A stretch of DNA of 64,000 nucleotides from Paenibacillus qinlingensis. Its GTDB lineage: Bacteria > Bacillota > Bacilli > Paenibacillales > NBRC-103111. Made by a program: the position numbers and the translations under genes. The notes below the pieces were generated by a model. The model was not told the origin of the DNA and searched no databases. It saw only the letters and a program-made list of their open reading frames with translations. The DNA lies in the NCBI RefSeq assembly GCF_013204845.1, contig NZ_JABMKY010000015.1:1-64000 (forward strand), read 5' to 3'. This document shows positions 32,893 to 42,450 of the stretch, piece by piece (positions within the stretch are counted from its first letter, which is position 1; the number at the start of each line of letters is the position of its first letter).

Positions 32893-34176
32893 TCACAATG
32901 ACTTCGTCGTGTCATTGGGCAATATGCCTGTTAATTTGCTTCGCAGATAACTGAACAAGTGCATCGGACGCTGCTCCAAGAAGTATAGCACATCCTGATC
33001 AGGTGCCAGAAGAATTCCCAGTTGATGATGATCACCGGCAAAAATTCCCCGTTTCAGGAAGCGAACCTCCCCTTGATCATTCAGGACTTCCAGTCGGCAG
33101 AAAGCGGAGTTGAGCCTCATGGCTGCATGCAGATCCGTCTTCGTCTTAATTTTGTATCCATTGACCTTGTGGATGATCTCCCCAACGTTGATTCCTAAGT
33201 CCTGAGCCGGACTGTTCGGAACAACGGATAGCACCATAAGCCCGCGCTCTGAGTGAATGTAGAAGGGCGTCTGCTTCGCTTCTACCCATTGATTGTAGAG
33301 TAGCAGCCCTTCATGAAGGGCTATGCTCAGGATCGCGACAAGCATCACCAGTGGCGTCCAGTAATGGGCAGCTACGGCTGCGCCTAGCAGAACGAGCCCA
33401 TACACATAGAGCAGCTTAGCGCTAAAGCGTGCCTGTCTCTTCGGCAGCTTCGAAATCGTCAGCTCCGTGAAACCGATCATCGCCGGGAATGCGAGCATCG
33501 TCCAGCCTGCGCTTAGGTTTGAGGCAAACAACGTTTGCCACGGCAAGCCCAGTTCACTTCCACCGGTCATAGGCACTAGGAGAAACAGAGGCACTGGCCA
33601 AAAGCCCTGCAGCTGCTGCGCACCAATCATTTGTCCCCGCTTCCCTTCCAGGAACAGAGGAGTCACCATTCGCGCACCTTGGAAACCAACAAGCACTCCC
33701 TCCAAAAGATGAAGCACACCTACAATGACCAGCAGCGAGGGAATATCTGCACTAGCAATGGTCTCGAGAATGGTGTAGGACTCACGTAGACTGTCTGCAT
33801 TAGGAAACCAAGAGAAGATCACTTGGGCAATTCCTAGAATTCCTACTGCATAAGCTAAGCATAGGAATCGTATGCGGAATATCATCAGTACGACGGTAAT
33901 GATCCAGAGCACGATTACGACATTCAGTTGTATATTTACTCCGACGAACAGGAGCAGAATGGAGGCCCCCAGCCCGCCTAACCAGCCCCATAGCACCACG
34001 CGCCACGTTTCGTTCAACAAGGAATGAAGACGCGTGTGAAACAGCTTGCGTTCTAATTGGATTTGCTTTCTGTAATGCAGAACAATAAAGACAATGCCTA
34101 TATAGTAGAAAGGATTCGTAAACAACTGCCCCACAGCCAGCAGCATTCTGTCCAATAATTGAAACCACACATCCAT
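32893..34176 (-). CDS. minJ: PDZ-domain membrane protein, MinJ-like
   Basis: 427 residues with about eight membrane helices, then a C-terminal PDZ domain (LMVLSVVPNSPAQDLGINVGE, HKVNGYKIKTKTDLHAAM, about 305-380). In B. subtilis MinJ bridges DivIVA and MinD and sits beside ctpB, as here. AAGGAGCC precedes the ATG. The gene follows ctpB with a terminator between, so it probably has its own promoter. The symbol rests on topology and neighbourhood, not on close sequence identity. Confidence 0.72.
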   Translation of the reverse strand: MDVWFQLLDRMLLAVGQLFTNPFYYIGIVFIVLHYRKQIQLERKLFHTRLHSLLNETWRVVLWGWLGGLGASILLLFVGVNIQLNVVIVLWIITVVLMIFRIRFLCLAYAVGILGIAQVIFSWFPNADSLRESYTILETIASADIPSLLVIVGVLHLLEGVLVGFQGARMVTPLFLEGKRGQMIGAQQLQGFWPVPLFLLVPMTGGSELGLPWQTLFASNLSAGWTMLAFPAMIGFTELTISKLPKRQARFSAKLLYVYGLVLLGAAVAAHYWTPLVMLVAILSIALHEGLLLYNQWVEAKQTPFYIHSERGLMVLSVVPNSPAQDLGINVGEIIHKVNGYKIKTKTDLHAAMRLNSAFCRLEVLNDQGEVRFLKRGIFAGDHHQLGILLAPDQDVLYFLEQRPMHLFSYLRSKLTGILPNDTTKSL

Positions 34177-34203
34177 ACGAATCTAGGCTCCTTGAAAAAG
34201 AAA

Positions 34204-34231
34204 TAGGAAGGCCGCATAAGCAACCTTCCTA
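34204..34231 (-). terminator. Intrinsic terminator after ctpB
   Basis: Stem TAGGAAGG / CCTTCCTA with a 12-base loop, followed on the minus strand by TTTCTTTTTC. Confidence 0.75.
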
Positions 34232-34295
34232 CACTATTTCGACTGTTAAAGCTTATTTCCTGCCGCTCCGCACAATTTCCATTAACTAACGGTCA

Positions 34296-35759
34296 TTATT
34301 TCCCAAGCTGCTTCTGAATTTGAAAGACGGCAGCCTTCAATTGCGAGTCATTCTTTGGATCACGAATTTGCGCTAGAATCGCTTTTTCAATTTTAGCAGC
34401 TGTGTCCGCATCGACCTCGCCAGTTACCGGCAATTCATTCGTCCGCTGGAACGCTTTAACCGCGAGAGCCGTTTTATCACTAAAATAACCATCTGTCCGC
34501 TCCGGATTGAAACCAATTCCAGCAAGCATCAACTGCAAATTCTTCACATCATCGCTGTTGTTGTCTTGTTTCAGAACATCTTTCTTCGTAAGCGGTGCTG
34601 CTTTGAAATAAGCGGGTTGCTCAATCGGAATATCCGGCGTAATACCTTTTTTGTGTATCCAGTTGCCATTTGGCGTTAGCCATTTGTACACTGTCATCTT
34701 AATGTTGCTGCCATCGCCCATTTCCTTCTCGAACGTCACCTGGACCGTTCCTTTACCGTAGGACGTTTCACCAACAATCTTACTGCCTACAGCTTCTTGG
34801 AATGCGCCTGCAAGGATCTCCGATGCGCTGGCACTTCCTTTATTAATCAACACGGTAACTGGATAATTCTTACCTTTACCTGTAGAAGGTGTTGGCTCAC
34901 GTTTGCCATCCCGATTCTCTACTTGGAGAATGGAAGCCCCACTCTTCACGAATGGATTCACGATATCGACAACGACATTCAAAAGACCGCCTGGATCATT
35001 ACGAACATCGATGACGAGTCCTTTCATCCCTTTGGCTTCTAAGTTTTTCAACTCTTCCGCAAAACGAACAGCCGTGTTCGAGGAGAACTGACGAATCTCA
35101 ATTTTGCCAATCTGATCCTGCATCATTTCACCATAGACCGTTTCAACGTCAATATTGTCTCGAACCACGATGACTTGAACCGGATCTCCTGTTCCTTGGC
35201 GGAGTAAATCCAGCTTAGCTTGCGTGCCCTTCGGTCCGCGGATTTTCATGACGGCTTGATTCAAGGTTAGCCCGTCCAATTTGTCGCCATTCACGGACAG
35301 GACAACGTCTTTGGATTGAATGCCTGCTTTCTCGGCAGGTGAACCTTTAATCGGAGATACAATGACGAATTTACCATCCTCTAGCGATACCTCAGCCCCG
35401 ATGCCTTGGAAAGAGGACGTAATACTCTCATCGAATTGTTTGGCTTCCTTCTGATCCATATAAACGGAAAAAGGATCCTCTAATGATTCCAACATCCCAT
35501 TAATAGCTCCGTTAACCAATTGATCATGATCTGGCTGTTTCAAATACTTGCTTTCAATGAGTTGAAACGTTGTTGCGATCTTGCTTAAATCCTTGCTCGA
35601 AAGACCTGACGAAGCAGATACAGAGGTAGCCGCACCTCCTGTTGATTGCTCCTTCTGTCCCCAAGTAAAGGAGGGATCAACAATCGTTAATGTGACGATA
35701 CTACTAGCAAACATGGCTAACAGAACAAATACAATGACCGTACGACCTTTGAATTGCAA
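34296..35759 (-). CDS. ctpB: S41 carboxy-terminal processing protease CtpB-like
   Basis: 487 residues. An N-terminal membrane helix or signal (VIVFVLLAMFASSIVTL) is followed by a PDZ domain (about 100-190) and the tail-specific protease core with the catalytic serine in NKGSASASEILAGA and lysine in TSYGKGTVQV. A C-terminal peptidoglycan-binding repeat (LQLMLAGIGFNPERTDGYF) ends the protein. In B. subtilis CtpB cleaves SpoIVFA in the sigma-K checkpoint. The start is TTG (35759) with AAGGTGGTG. It lies 90 bp after the M23 peptidase gene. Confidence 0.87.
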   Translation of the reverse strand: MQFKGRTVIVFVLLAMFASSIVTLTIVDPSFTWGQKEQSTGGAATSVSASSGLSSKDLSKIATTFQLIESKYLKQPDHDQLVNGAINGMLESLEDPFSVYMDQKEAKQFDESITSSFQGIGAEVSLEDGKFVIVSPIKGSPAEKAGIQSKDVVLSVNGDKLDGLTLNQAVMKIRGPKGTQAKLDLLRQGTGDPVQVIVVRDNIDVETVYGEMMQDQIGKIEIRQFSSNTAVRFAEELKNLEAKGMKGLVIDVRNDPGGLLNVVVDIVNPFVKSGASILQVENRDGKREPTPSTGKGKNYPVTVLINKGSASASEILAGAFQEAVGSKIVGETSYGKGTVQVTFEKEMGDGSNIKMTVYKWLTPNGNWIHKKGITPDIPIEQPAYFKAAPLTKKDVLKQDNNSDDVKNLQLMLAGIGFNPERTDGYFSDKTALAVKAFQRTNELPVTGEVDADTAAKIEKAILAQIRDPKNDSQLKAAVFQIQKQLGK

Positions 35760-35849
35760 AACCGATTCACCACCTTTTTCCTAAAACCGAATTTGAGTTG
35801 GCCTGTTATAGTATATGACAAGCCCCTCCATATTTATTACCAGTTTGTC

Positions 35850-37043
35850 CTATCGAAGGAACGGTTTAGGATCGGTAGGCACTTCATTTTTCCTAACTTC
35901 AAAATGCAAGTGATTGCCCGTCGACTGTCCTGTGGAACCCACGCCAGCAATTTTCTGGCCGCGCTTCACGACGTCGCCTACTTTCACATAAATACCATCA
36001 TTCATAATATGACCATATAACGTCCACAGTCCATTCCCGTGATCTACGATGACACAATTGCCGTACCCGTTCATCCAAGAAGCATAAATAACAGATCCAT
36101 TCTCCGCAGCAAGGATTGGCGTACCTTTAGCCGTACCTAAATCAATACCTTTATGGTTCTCTGCTCGCCCTGTAACGGGATTAATCCGCGCTATGAAATC
36201 AGAGGTCATTGGCGCCTGTACAGCCAAAGGATATCCAAGCTTACCGCCCGAATACGTAAACGGTGATTTCGCATTCTGTGCTGCCCGCTTCTTCGCTTGC
36301 AAATCCGCCTCTTGCTTGGCCAGCTGCGTAATCATTCTGTCGCTTTCTTCCGAAATATCCTCGAGCTCTCTCTCCTGCTTGGAAAGGGAAGCGATCTTCA
36401 CTTCTTTCGCTTTTTCCTTCGCTTGCAGATCGTCACGCAAAGCATCTGCTTCCGCATAAAGCCCCTTCACGTTCTCAAGCTGCTTCTCGGTATCTGCCTT
36501 CTTCAGCATAACCGTTTCTTTGTCTTTCATATTCGACTCTAGTATTTCTTTATCTTGATTGACGATAGATTTCAAAGCTTCGACCCGATTCAAAAAATCA
36601 GAGAAACTCGTTGCACTCAATACCACATCCATATAGGAAACGAAACCGTTCATATACATCAAACGAACACGTGATTTCAGCATATTATCGCGGCTTTCAA
36701 CACGCGCCTCAGCTTCATCCAATTGCTTAGCACTCGCTTCAAGTGCGTTCGACACTTGATCAATTTGTTCATTGAGCTGCGTTAACTTCTTGCTAGCCTC
36801 ATTCACCTGGTTGACAAGGGCATTCATATCCTTCGTTGTCTGATCTTTCTCAGACTGAACTTTCGTGATTTGACTCTGGGCGCTATTGGCCTTCTGCTGC
36901 GCTTCTGCCTTCTGCTTCTTAAGCTGCGTCAACTGCTGGTCGATCTTGTCCGTTGCCGAAGCGGCATAACTAGCTGCATGAGGTATAGTCAGCGATATCA
37001 CCATACCTAATGTTAATACGACAGGTAGAATCTTCTTCTTCAA
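35850..37043 (-). CDS. EnvC-type murein hydrolase activator, M23 (LytM) peptidase
   Basis: 397 residues. Signal peptide (LPVVLTLGMVISLTIPHAASYA), a long coiled coil (about 30-250, rich in K/Q/E heptads) and a C-terminal LytM domain with NHKGIDLGTAKGTPILA, VDHGNGLWTLYGHI and GNHLHFEVRKN. The zinc-binding residues (H..D, H..H) are present, so it may be an active endopeptidase. Such coiled-coil proteins act with FtsEX, whose genes lie directly upstream. TTG start (37043) with GGGGAGGC. Confidence 0.87.
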   Translation of the reverse strand: MKKKILPVVLTLGMVISLTIPHAASYAASATDKIDQQLTQLKKQKAEAQQKANSAQSQITKVQSEKDQTTKDMNALVNQVNEASKKLTQLNEQIDQVSNALEASAKQLDEAEARVESRDNMLKSRVRLMYMNGFVSYMDVVLSATSFSDFLNRVEALKSIVNQDKEILESNMKDKETVMLKKADTEKQLENVKGLYAEADALRDDLQAKEKAKEVKIASLSKQERELEDISEESDRMITQLAKQEADLQAKKRAAQNAKSPFTYSGGKLGYPLAVQAPMTSDFIARINPVTGRAENHKGIDLGTAKGTPILAAENGSVIYASWMNGYGNCVIVDHGNGLWTLYGHIMNDGIYVKVGDVVKRGQKIAGVGSTGQSTGNHLHFEVRKNEVPTDPKPFLR

Positions 37044-37181
37044 GCACGTAGCCTCCCCATTTTCAAGCGATTAATGCCCCATGTATGGTTTGAATCTCTT
37101 ACGTTCTGTCTCTAAGAATCTATATTTCTAGGAATCTATGAATCTTTGAAAATGAAAAAACGAAGAAAAGATGAAAAAGGA

Positions 37182-37201
37182 GGCAAGAGGAACACTCTGC
37201 C
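37182..37201 (-). terminator. Terminator after ftsX
   Basis: Short hairpin GGCAAGAG / CTCTGCC (one bulge), followed on the minus strand by CTCCTTTTTC. It lies 22 bp past the ftsX stop codon, so the M23 gene probably has a separate promoter. Confidence 0.55.
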
Positions 37202-37223
37202 CCAGTTTCATTCAACGTTCCCA

Positions 37224-38141
37224 CTAAACACGGAGGAATTTTCTTACAGAAATGAGGGATCCCCATACCCCGATTACGATCCCTAAGCCGATCAACAAAA
37301 CAGTCAGCGTTGGTGCAATATCTTCAAATGGTGTTAATTTAATCATCAATAAATTCAAATTCAAGGAGCTCAAATTGAGCAATTTCCAATAACCAGCAAG
37401 AATAATGGCAGTTGGTACAGCCGAACCAATGAGTCCGAGCAACGCGCCTTCAATGAAAAACGGCCAACGAATAAATGAGTTCGTCGCACCCACGAGCTTC
37501 ATGATCGAAATCTCACGTTTTCTTGCCAAAATCGTAACTTTGATCGTATTCGCAATCAGAAATACCGCTGTAAAGGAAAGCAGCACGACGATACCAATAC
37601 CAATCCAACGTGCAATCTTTGTCACTTTAAATAATGCTTCCACAGTTCCTTTACCGTAGTTCACTTTATAGATAGGCTTTGGATCCTTGCCAACGTTAAG
37701 CGCTGAGATCCCATCGGCTACAACCGCCACATTCCGCGGATCATCTACTTCGATCGTGAACGCGTCGTTCAGCGGATTGTTATCCCCCTCGAAACCATCC
37801 AAGAGCGCTTTCCCGCTATCCCCTAGCTTTTCGCGTAAGTAGACAAGTCCTTCTTCCTTCGAAACGAATTTAATCGTTTTCACTTCAGGAATCGCCTTGA
37901 TTTGCGTTTCGAGCGCTGTGATTTGATCCTGAGCAGTGTTTACCTCCAGGTACACGTTGATCTCAACTTGTTCCTCAATTTGCGTAGCAACATCATTCAC
38001 ATTTAAGGTGATAAGTACGAAAATACCAAGAATAAATAGGGAAATCGCGATGGAGCTAATCGACGCGAACGTCATCCAACCATTTCGCACGACATTTTTC
38101 GTACCTTCTCGCAAATGTCGAGAAGCTGTACTAATCTTCAT
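37224..38141 (-). CDS. ftsX: Cell division protein FtsX
   Basis: 305 residues. Four membrane helices: one after MTFASISSIAISLFILGIF and three in the C-terminal half. The extracellular loop in between (about 50-165) activates wall hydrolases. Partner of FtsE. The ATG at 38141 is chosen because GGGGGG lies nine bases upstream; the ATG at 38147 is too near it. It overlaps ftsE by 11 bases. The M23 coiled-coil protein encoded next is its likely effector. Confidence 0.93.
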   Translation of the reverse strand: MKISTASRHLREGTKNVVRNGWMTFASISSIAISLFILGIFVLITLNVNDVATQIEEQVEINVYLEVNTAQDQITALETQIKAIPEVKTIKFVSKEEGLVYLREKLGDSGKALLDGFEGDNNPLNDAFTIEVDDPRNVAVVADGISALNVGKDPKPIYKVNYGKGTVEALFKVTKIARWIGIGIVVLLSFTAVFLIANTIKVTILARKREISIMKLVGATNSFIRWPFFIEGALLGLIGSAVPTAIILAGYWKLLNLSSLNLNLLMIKLTPFEDIAPTLTVLLIGLGIVIGVWGSLISVRKFLRV

Positions 38142-38817
38142 AGCCATATTCCCCCCGGATTTGATCGCGAGCAATAAGGCCATTCTCAATCGCAATCACG
38201 CGCTTACGCATCGTATTGACGATTTCTTTGTTGTGTGTAGCCATAACAATCGTGGTACCGCGGAAATTAATTTCCTCCATCAACTTCATAATGCCCCATG
38301 ATGTTTCAGGGTCCAAATTTCCTGTCGGTTCATCGGCGATAATGACGGAAGGGCTGTTTATTATTGCCCGGGCAATAGCAACACGCTGCTGTTCGCCCCC
38401 GGATAACTGCGATGGGAGAGAGTTTGCCTTGTCCTTCAGCTTCACGAGCTCAAGAACTTCCATGGTGCGTTTCTTGATTTGCTTCTTAGGAGCTTCAATA
38501 ACTTCCATGGCGAAAGCTATATTTTCAAAAATCGATAATTTCGGAAGTAAGCGATAATCTTGGAAAATTACGCCGATATTTCGACGTACATAAGGAATTT
38601 TACGTTGTTTAAGTTTCTCTAAATTAAATCCATTAACGAAAATTTGACCTTTCGTTGGTCTTTCTTCTCTATACATCAACTTCATGAAAGTAGATTTACC
38701 TGCGCCTGAAGGTCCAACCACATAGACAAACTCATTGCGGTCCACTTTTACATTAATACCTCTTAATGCATGAGTCCCGTTGGCGTATGTTTTCCATACG
38801 TCCTGCATTTCGATCAC
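38131..38817 (-). CDS. ftsE: Cell division ATP-binding protein FtsE
   Basis: 228 residues. Walker A GPSGAGKST, signature LSGGEQQRVAIARAI and Walker B VIIADEPTGNLDP. It energises FtsX to control peptidoglycan hydrolases (sporulation entry and elongation in Bacillus). The start is GTG (38817) with AGGATG; an in-frame ATG lies three codons on. Divergent from the vanW gene. Confidence 0.95.
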   Translation of the reverse strand: MIEMQDVWKTYANGTHALRGINVKVDRNEFVYVVGPSGAGKSTFMKLMYREERPTKGQIFVNGFNLEKLKQRKIPYVRRNIGVIFQDYRLLPKLSIFENIAFAMEVIEAPKKQIKKRTMEVLELVKLKDKANSLPSQLSGGEQQRVAIARAIINSPSVIIADEPTGNLDPETSWGIMKLMEEINFRGTTIVMATHNKEIVNTMRKRVIAIENGLIARDQIRGEYGYED

Positions 38818-39034
38818 AATATCACATCCTAATTATATAGATAGCCTATATCCATTCGACACAAATGGTGAAAATCCTTCTAAATCCTCTCGGAAATTCA
38901 TGGGGAATACCGTCATTATACCATGCATTGTACAACTTTTAGCCGAATCAGGATTCTGTACTAAATTAGCATCAAGATCGATACATATAAAGAGACAGGC
39001 CGTATCACATTCGTATGTAAAGGAGTGGCTCTTC

Positions 39035-40468
39035 ATGACACGCTCATTCAGAAACCCCATCCTCTATTTCTCGCTCGCTCTTGGTTTGTTCGTCACGTGC
39101 GGCACCGCACTCTACATATACGGAACTCAATCTACCCTCCCTGCGAATGTCACGATTGCTGACTGGCGTGTGGGTGGAATGACCTATGCGACATTTCAGT
39201 CTGAATCCGAGCAGCGCCTGAAACGATTAGCCGCGTTCCCTGTCCTTTTGCACACATCCTACCCTGAAATTACAGCCAAAGAATTACCTCTAGGACAATT
39301 AGGCATTCGTTATGACAAGAGCCTCCTTACACAAGCCCTCCAACAATTAACTAGCGGATCTCCCTTCGAACGTGCCAAAGCTCGCTGGACCTTGCGAAAT
39401 GCGAATATCCCTTTGAATGTCTCAGTGGATCCCGCGGGGCTTACGGCTACTGTAAAAGATACTTGGAAAGAGCTATATACGAAACAGCCTGTTGCCGCCA
39501 AGCGTATCCTCAAACCTCAAGATCAGGTTACTTACGAACCCGAGCGAAACGTGCTGCGCATCGATACCGCGCACTTGCAGGAGCAGTTGCAAAGCATCGC
39601 CCCTAGTTTGGGTACTCTCACGCATACCGCACCACTCGGGCTCTCATTGCCCATTTACGAGCTGAGCCCCTCTGTCACAATAGCATCCTTGAAGCAGCAA
39701 GGCATCGATGGCAAAATTTCCGAATTCACGACCTCGTTCCCCCAATCGGGTGAAGGACGGGTTCACAATATACGAGCAACCGCTACGTCCATTCAGGATT
39801 ACTTGATGGCACCGGGCGACACTTTTGATTACAGTAAGATCATTGCTCAAACAGAAGCCAAATTTGGTTACAAAGAAGCCCCGGTTATTCTGAATGGGAG
39901 TCTCGTCCCAGGAATCGGCGGCGGCATATGCCAAGTGTCCACAACGCTCTATAATGCCGTTTTGCGCAGCGGTCTTGAAATCGTAGAACGACGTAATCAC
40001 TCTCTCCCAGTCAGTTACGTCCCTCTCGGGCAAGATGCGACATTCGCAAGCGGTTATATTAATTTCAAATTTCGTAACAATACCAGTAGCTACATTTGGA
40101 TACGTACCATAACAACGGATTCAACGGTGACCGTAAAACTTTTTGGGCATCAAACACCAACTATCACCTATGACATTGAGTCCAAGGTCGTAGAAACAAT
40201 TCAGCCCCCCGTTAAATATGTGAACAATCCGAGCTTGAGCCGAGGGTTAGAACGCCCAATCAGCACGGGAAAGGTGGGTTACAAGGTTGAGACCTATCGA
40301 ACCAAACGAGAAAACGGCACAATCGTGAGTAAAGAGTTAATCTCGAAGGATCAGTATTCACCTGTGCCTTCCGTCATCGCGGCCAACCGTAAAGATCTCC
40401 AAACAGAGGACCTAGCACCTAAGCAGCCCGTGGTGGAAGATGGCGTAAGTACGCTTGCTGTCCAATGA
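39035..40468 (+). CDS. VanW family protein
   Basis: 477 residues from the ATG at 39035, with AAGGAG upstream. Membrane helix (about 8-30), a peptidoglycan-binding-4-like region, then the VanW domain (APGDTFDYSKI, PGIGGGICQVSTTLYNAVL, RRNHSLPVSYVPLGQDATF) and a G5-like end (KVGYKVETYRTKRENG). Known from vancomycin-resistance clusters but also common as a wall-associated protein of unknown function, as here. The long in-frame extension upstream overlaps ftsE and is not used. Confidence 0.88.
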   Translation: MTRSFRNPILYFSLALGLFVTCGTALYIYGTQSTLPANVTIADWRVGGMTYATFQSESEQRLKRLAAFPVLLHTSYPEITAKELPLGQLGIRYDKSLLTQALQQLTSGSPFERAKARWTLRNANIPLNVSVDPAGLTATVKDTWKELYTKQPVAAKRILKPQDQVTYEPERNVLRIDTAHLQEQLQSIAPSLGTLTHTAPLGLSLPIYELSPSVTIASLKQQGIDGKISEFTTSFPQSGEGRVHNIRATATSIQDYLMAPGDTFDYSKIIAQTEAKFGYKEAPVILNGSLVPGIGGGICQVSTTLYNAVLRSGLEIVERRNHSLPVSYVPLGQDATFASGYINFKFRNNTSSYIWIRTITTDSTVTVKLFGHQTPTITYDIESKVVETIQPPVKYVNNPSLSRGLERPISTGKVGYKVETYRTKRENGTIVSKELISKDQYSPVPSVIAANRKDLQTEDLAPKQPVVEDGVSTLAVQ

Positions 40469-40498
40469 TACACAATAATTGTGATGAAATCATGAAGG

Positions 40499-40545
40499 TC
40501 ATGTGACTGTAGTTACTACGTCATTATGACTTTTTTCTTTTATGA
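40499..40545 (+). terminator. Intrinsic terminator after the vanW gene
   Basis: Imperfect stem GTCATGTGAC..GTAGT / ACTAC GTCATTATGAC followed by TTTTTTCTTTT. Confidence 0.7.
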
Positions 40546-40581
40546 TAAGACTATCGAAAGAGTATTGAAGGAGGCATAACG

Positions 40582-41367
40582 ATGAGCAAAGTGGATTATT
40601 TCAAAGAATTAAACTATCGTCTGCGCGGACTTCCCGAGAAGGAGCGCCAAAATATATTAAAAGTGTATGAAGAATTATTTCAAAAAGCCGTTGAAAACGG
40701 CAAGCATGAAGACGAGGTTTCACAGTCTCTCGGTTATCCGCGAGTACCAAACTGGGATGCACAGAAAGAGTCGCCACCTATTAAAGAGGAGGTTGCTAAA
40801 CGTCCCCTAGATGAGTTTGATGTTGAAGCGATACAAGTTGAGGAACTGCCTTATTCGAATGAGGAGCTTGGAGAGACAACTATCCCGTATGTAAAGCAGC
40901 CCGATCCGGCTGTCGGACCAAAAATTCCCGTACAAGCCCCAGAATCTTGGGTACCGCCTGCCTACACACAGCCACCTCAGCTGAATTACCCACCTGTGTA
41001 TAATACACCCTACCCGCCTCCCTATCCGACAGCAAAGCCGGAAAGCGGGATAAAGGCGATCATTATTTCGATTATGCTTGGTTTCTTTAATCTCGTATTC
41101 GTTGTAGGTCCGTGGGTTGGGATTTGTGCAGCTTTGATTGGGTTTTTCGCTGCCGGATTCGCTCTGCTAATTGCACCTGTTATTGGCGTGCTTACCAGCT
41201 TAGCGGGAACATCGGGGAGTGACTTCCAATTCATTTCCTTTACACTGCTTGCCTGCTTTGGCTTAGGCATCATCATCACAACGCTTAGCACTTGGCTGCT
41301 TAAGCAGTTTTTCAAACTTAGCTGGAAGTACATCCAATTCAACGCCAAATTGATTAAGGGGGCATAA
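40582..41367 (+). CDS. DUF1700 domain-containing membrane protein
   Basis: 261 residues. The N-terminal DUF1700 domain (YFKELNYRLRGLPEKERQNI, EELFQKAVENGK, SLGYP) is followed by a Pro/Tyr-rich linker and three or four membrane helices. GAAGGAGG precedes the ATG. DUF1700 genes usually lie next to a DUF4097 gene, as here (3 bp apart), often with a PadR-type regulator that is absent here. Function unknown, possibly envelope stress. Confidence 0.85.
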   Translation: MSKVDYFKELNYRLRGLPEKERQNILKVYEELFQKAVENGKHEDEVSQSLGYPRVPNWDAQKESPPIKEEVAKRPLDEFDVEAIQVEELPYSNEELGETTIPYVKQPDPAVGPKIPVQAPESWVPPAYTQPPQLNYPPVYNTPYPPPYPTAKPESGIKAIIISIMLGFFNLVFVVGPWVGICAALIGFFAAGFALLIAPVIGVLTSLAGTSGSDFQFISFTLLACFGLGIIITTLSTWLLKQFFKLSWKYIQFNAKLIKGA

Positions 41368-41370
41368 GCC

Positions 41371-42261
41371 ATGCAACGTAAAGTGAAATTTTTCTTAGTG
41401 ACCGGCTTTATCTGCCTGGCAATAGGCCTGATTGGAGCTGCCGTGTCTTTCCAATCCTTAGACTTGGATACAGGTGTCGCAAACATTGATATCGAGAAAA
41501 AAATAGCCGCAGCCAATATCGATACATTAATTATTGAAAATGATATCTCAGGCATTACTTTTGTTCCTAGCAATTCAGATGAAATCAGCGTTCATTTAGT
41601 CGGCGCTGCTCGATCCGAGAATGATCAGAATTGTACGATCGAAGCCGTGACAGAAGGTTCAAATACATGGCGAGTCGATGTCTGTACGAATAGAAAAAAT
41701 CACATTGATTTCGGATTTGACCTCACAGAATTCAAAAGCTTATTCAGCGGTCAAAGCCTTCGTTTGCGGACAGAAGTCAGTTTGCCCGACAAACTTTACA
41801 AGGCCATTACGGTCAGAACGGATACGGGCAGCATCAACTTCAAGGAAGTAAAAGCTGAGAAGCTGACTGCTAGTGCGGATACAGGAACGATTACAGTTGA
41901 CCGTTATGAAGGAAAAACATTGAATCTGCAAACCGACACAGGCAGTATTCATCTCAACGACGGGCAGGGCAATGTGAAGCTCAAAACCGATACAGGTACC
42001 ATCACAGCGAAGCTTCGTGAGCTCGGTGATACAGTTACCGCTGAATCGGACACGGGAACAGTTCGCATACAGCTAGATTCTGCACCTACAGATGCAAGCT
42101 TCGATCTACGCACAGATACAGGCAGCGCTACGCTGGATGTACCAGGTGTGAGCGTTCAACAACGAGCCAGCCGAAATGAAGCCAAAGGTTCTATTGGCAA
42201 TGGCAGCAAAAAAGTTACAGTACGGACAGATACAGGCTATGTAGAGGTTAAAGGTAGATAA
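41371..42261 (+). CDS. DUF4097 beta-strand repeat protein
   Basis: 296 residues. One N-terminal helix (FFLVTGFICLAIGLIGAAV) then a beta-helix-like domain with seven TDTG-type repeats (VRTDTGSINF, ASADTGTITV, LQTDTGSIHL, LKTDTGTITA, AESDTGTVRI, LRTDTGSATL, VRTDTGYVEV). Such DUF4097 proteins (LiaG-like) are found with envelope stress systems. Cotranscribed with the DUF1700 gene. Confidence 0.87.
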   Translation: MQRKVKFFLVTGFICLAIGLIGAAVSFQSLDLDTGVANIDIEKKIAAANIDTLIIENDISGITFVPSNSDEISVHLVGAARSENDQNCTIEAVTEGSNTWRVDVCTNRKNHIDFGFDLTEFKSLFSGQSLRLRTEVSLPDKLYKAITVRTDTGSINFKEVKAEKLTASADTGTITVDRYEGKTLNLQTDTGSIHLNDGQGNVKLKTDTGTITAKLRELGDTVTAESDTGTVRIQLDSAPTDASFDLRTDTGSATLDVPGVSVQQRASRNEAKGSIGNGSKKVTVRTDTGYVEVKGR

Positions 42262-42265
42262 ATCC

Positions 42266-42315
42266 AGAGGCTGTCTCTTAGGTCGAAGTAGACCTTCAGA
42301 GATGGCCTCTTTTTT
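42266..42315 (+). terminator. Intrinsic terminator after the DUF4097 gene
   Basis: Stem AGAGGCTGTCTCT..GGTC / GACC..AGAGATGGCCTCT followed by a run of seven T. Confidence 0.85.
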
Positions 42316-42378
42316 GAGATTTTGAAAATTTTTGTCGAAGAAGAAGGAATTAAGTCGCATTGCCCCGAATATACAAAA

Positions 42379-42427
42379 TTATACAGCAACTTCCCATATT
42401 TATCCAATAGTAAAAAATGCTGTATAA
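42379..42427 (+). promoter_or_regulatory. Perfect 10-bp inverted repeat before the DUF975 gene
   Basis: TTATACAGCA (42379-42388) and TGCTGTATAA (42418-42427), 29 bases apart. The second arm ends about ten bases before the ribosome binding site. It could be a hairpin that affects translation or a pair of operator half-sites. Confidence 0.5.
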
Positions 42428-42450
42428 CAAAAGAGAGAAGAGGGGCAACA

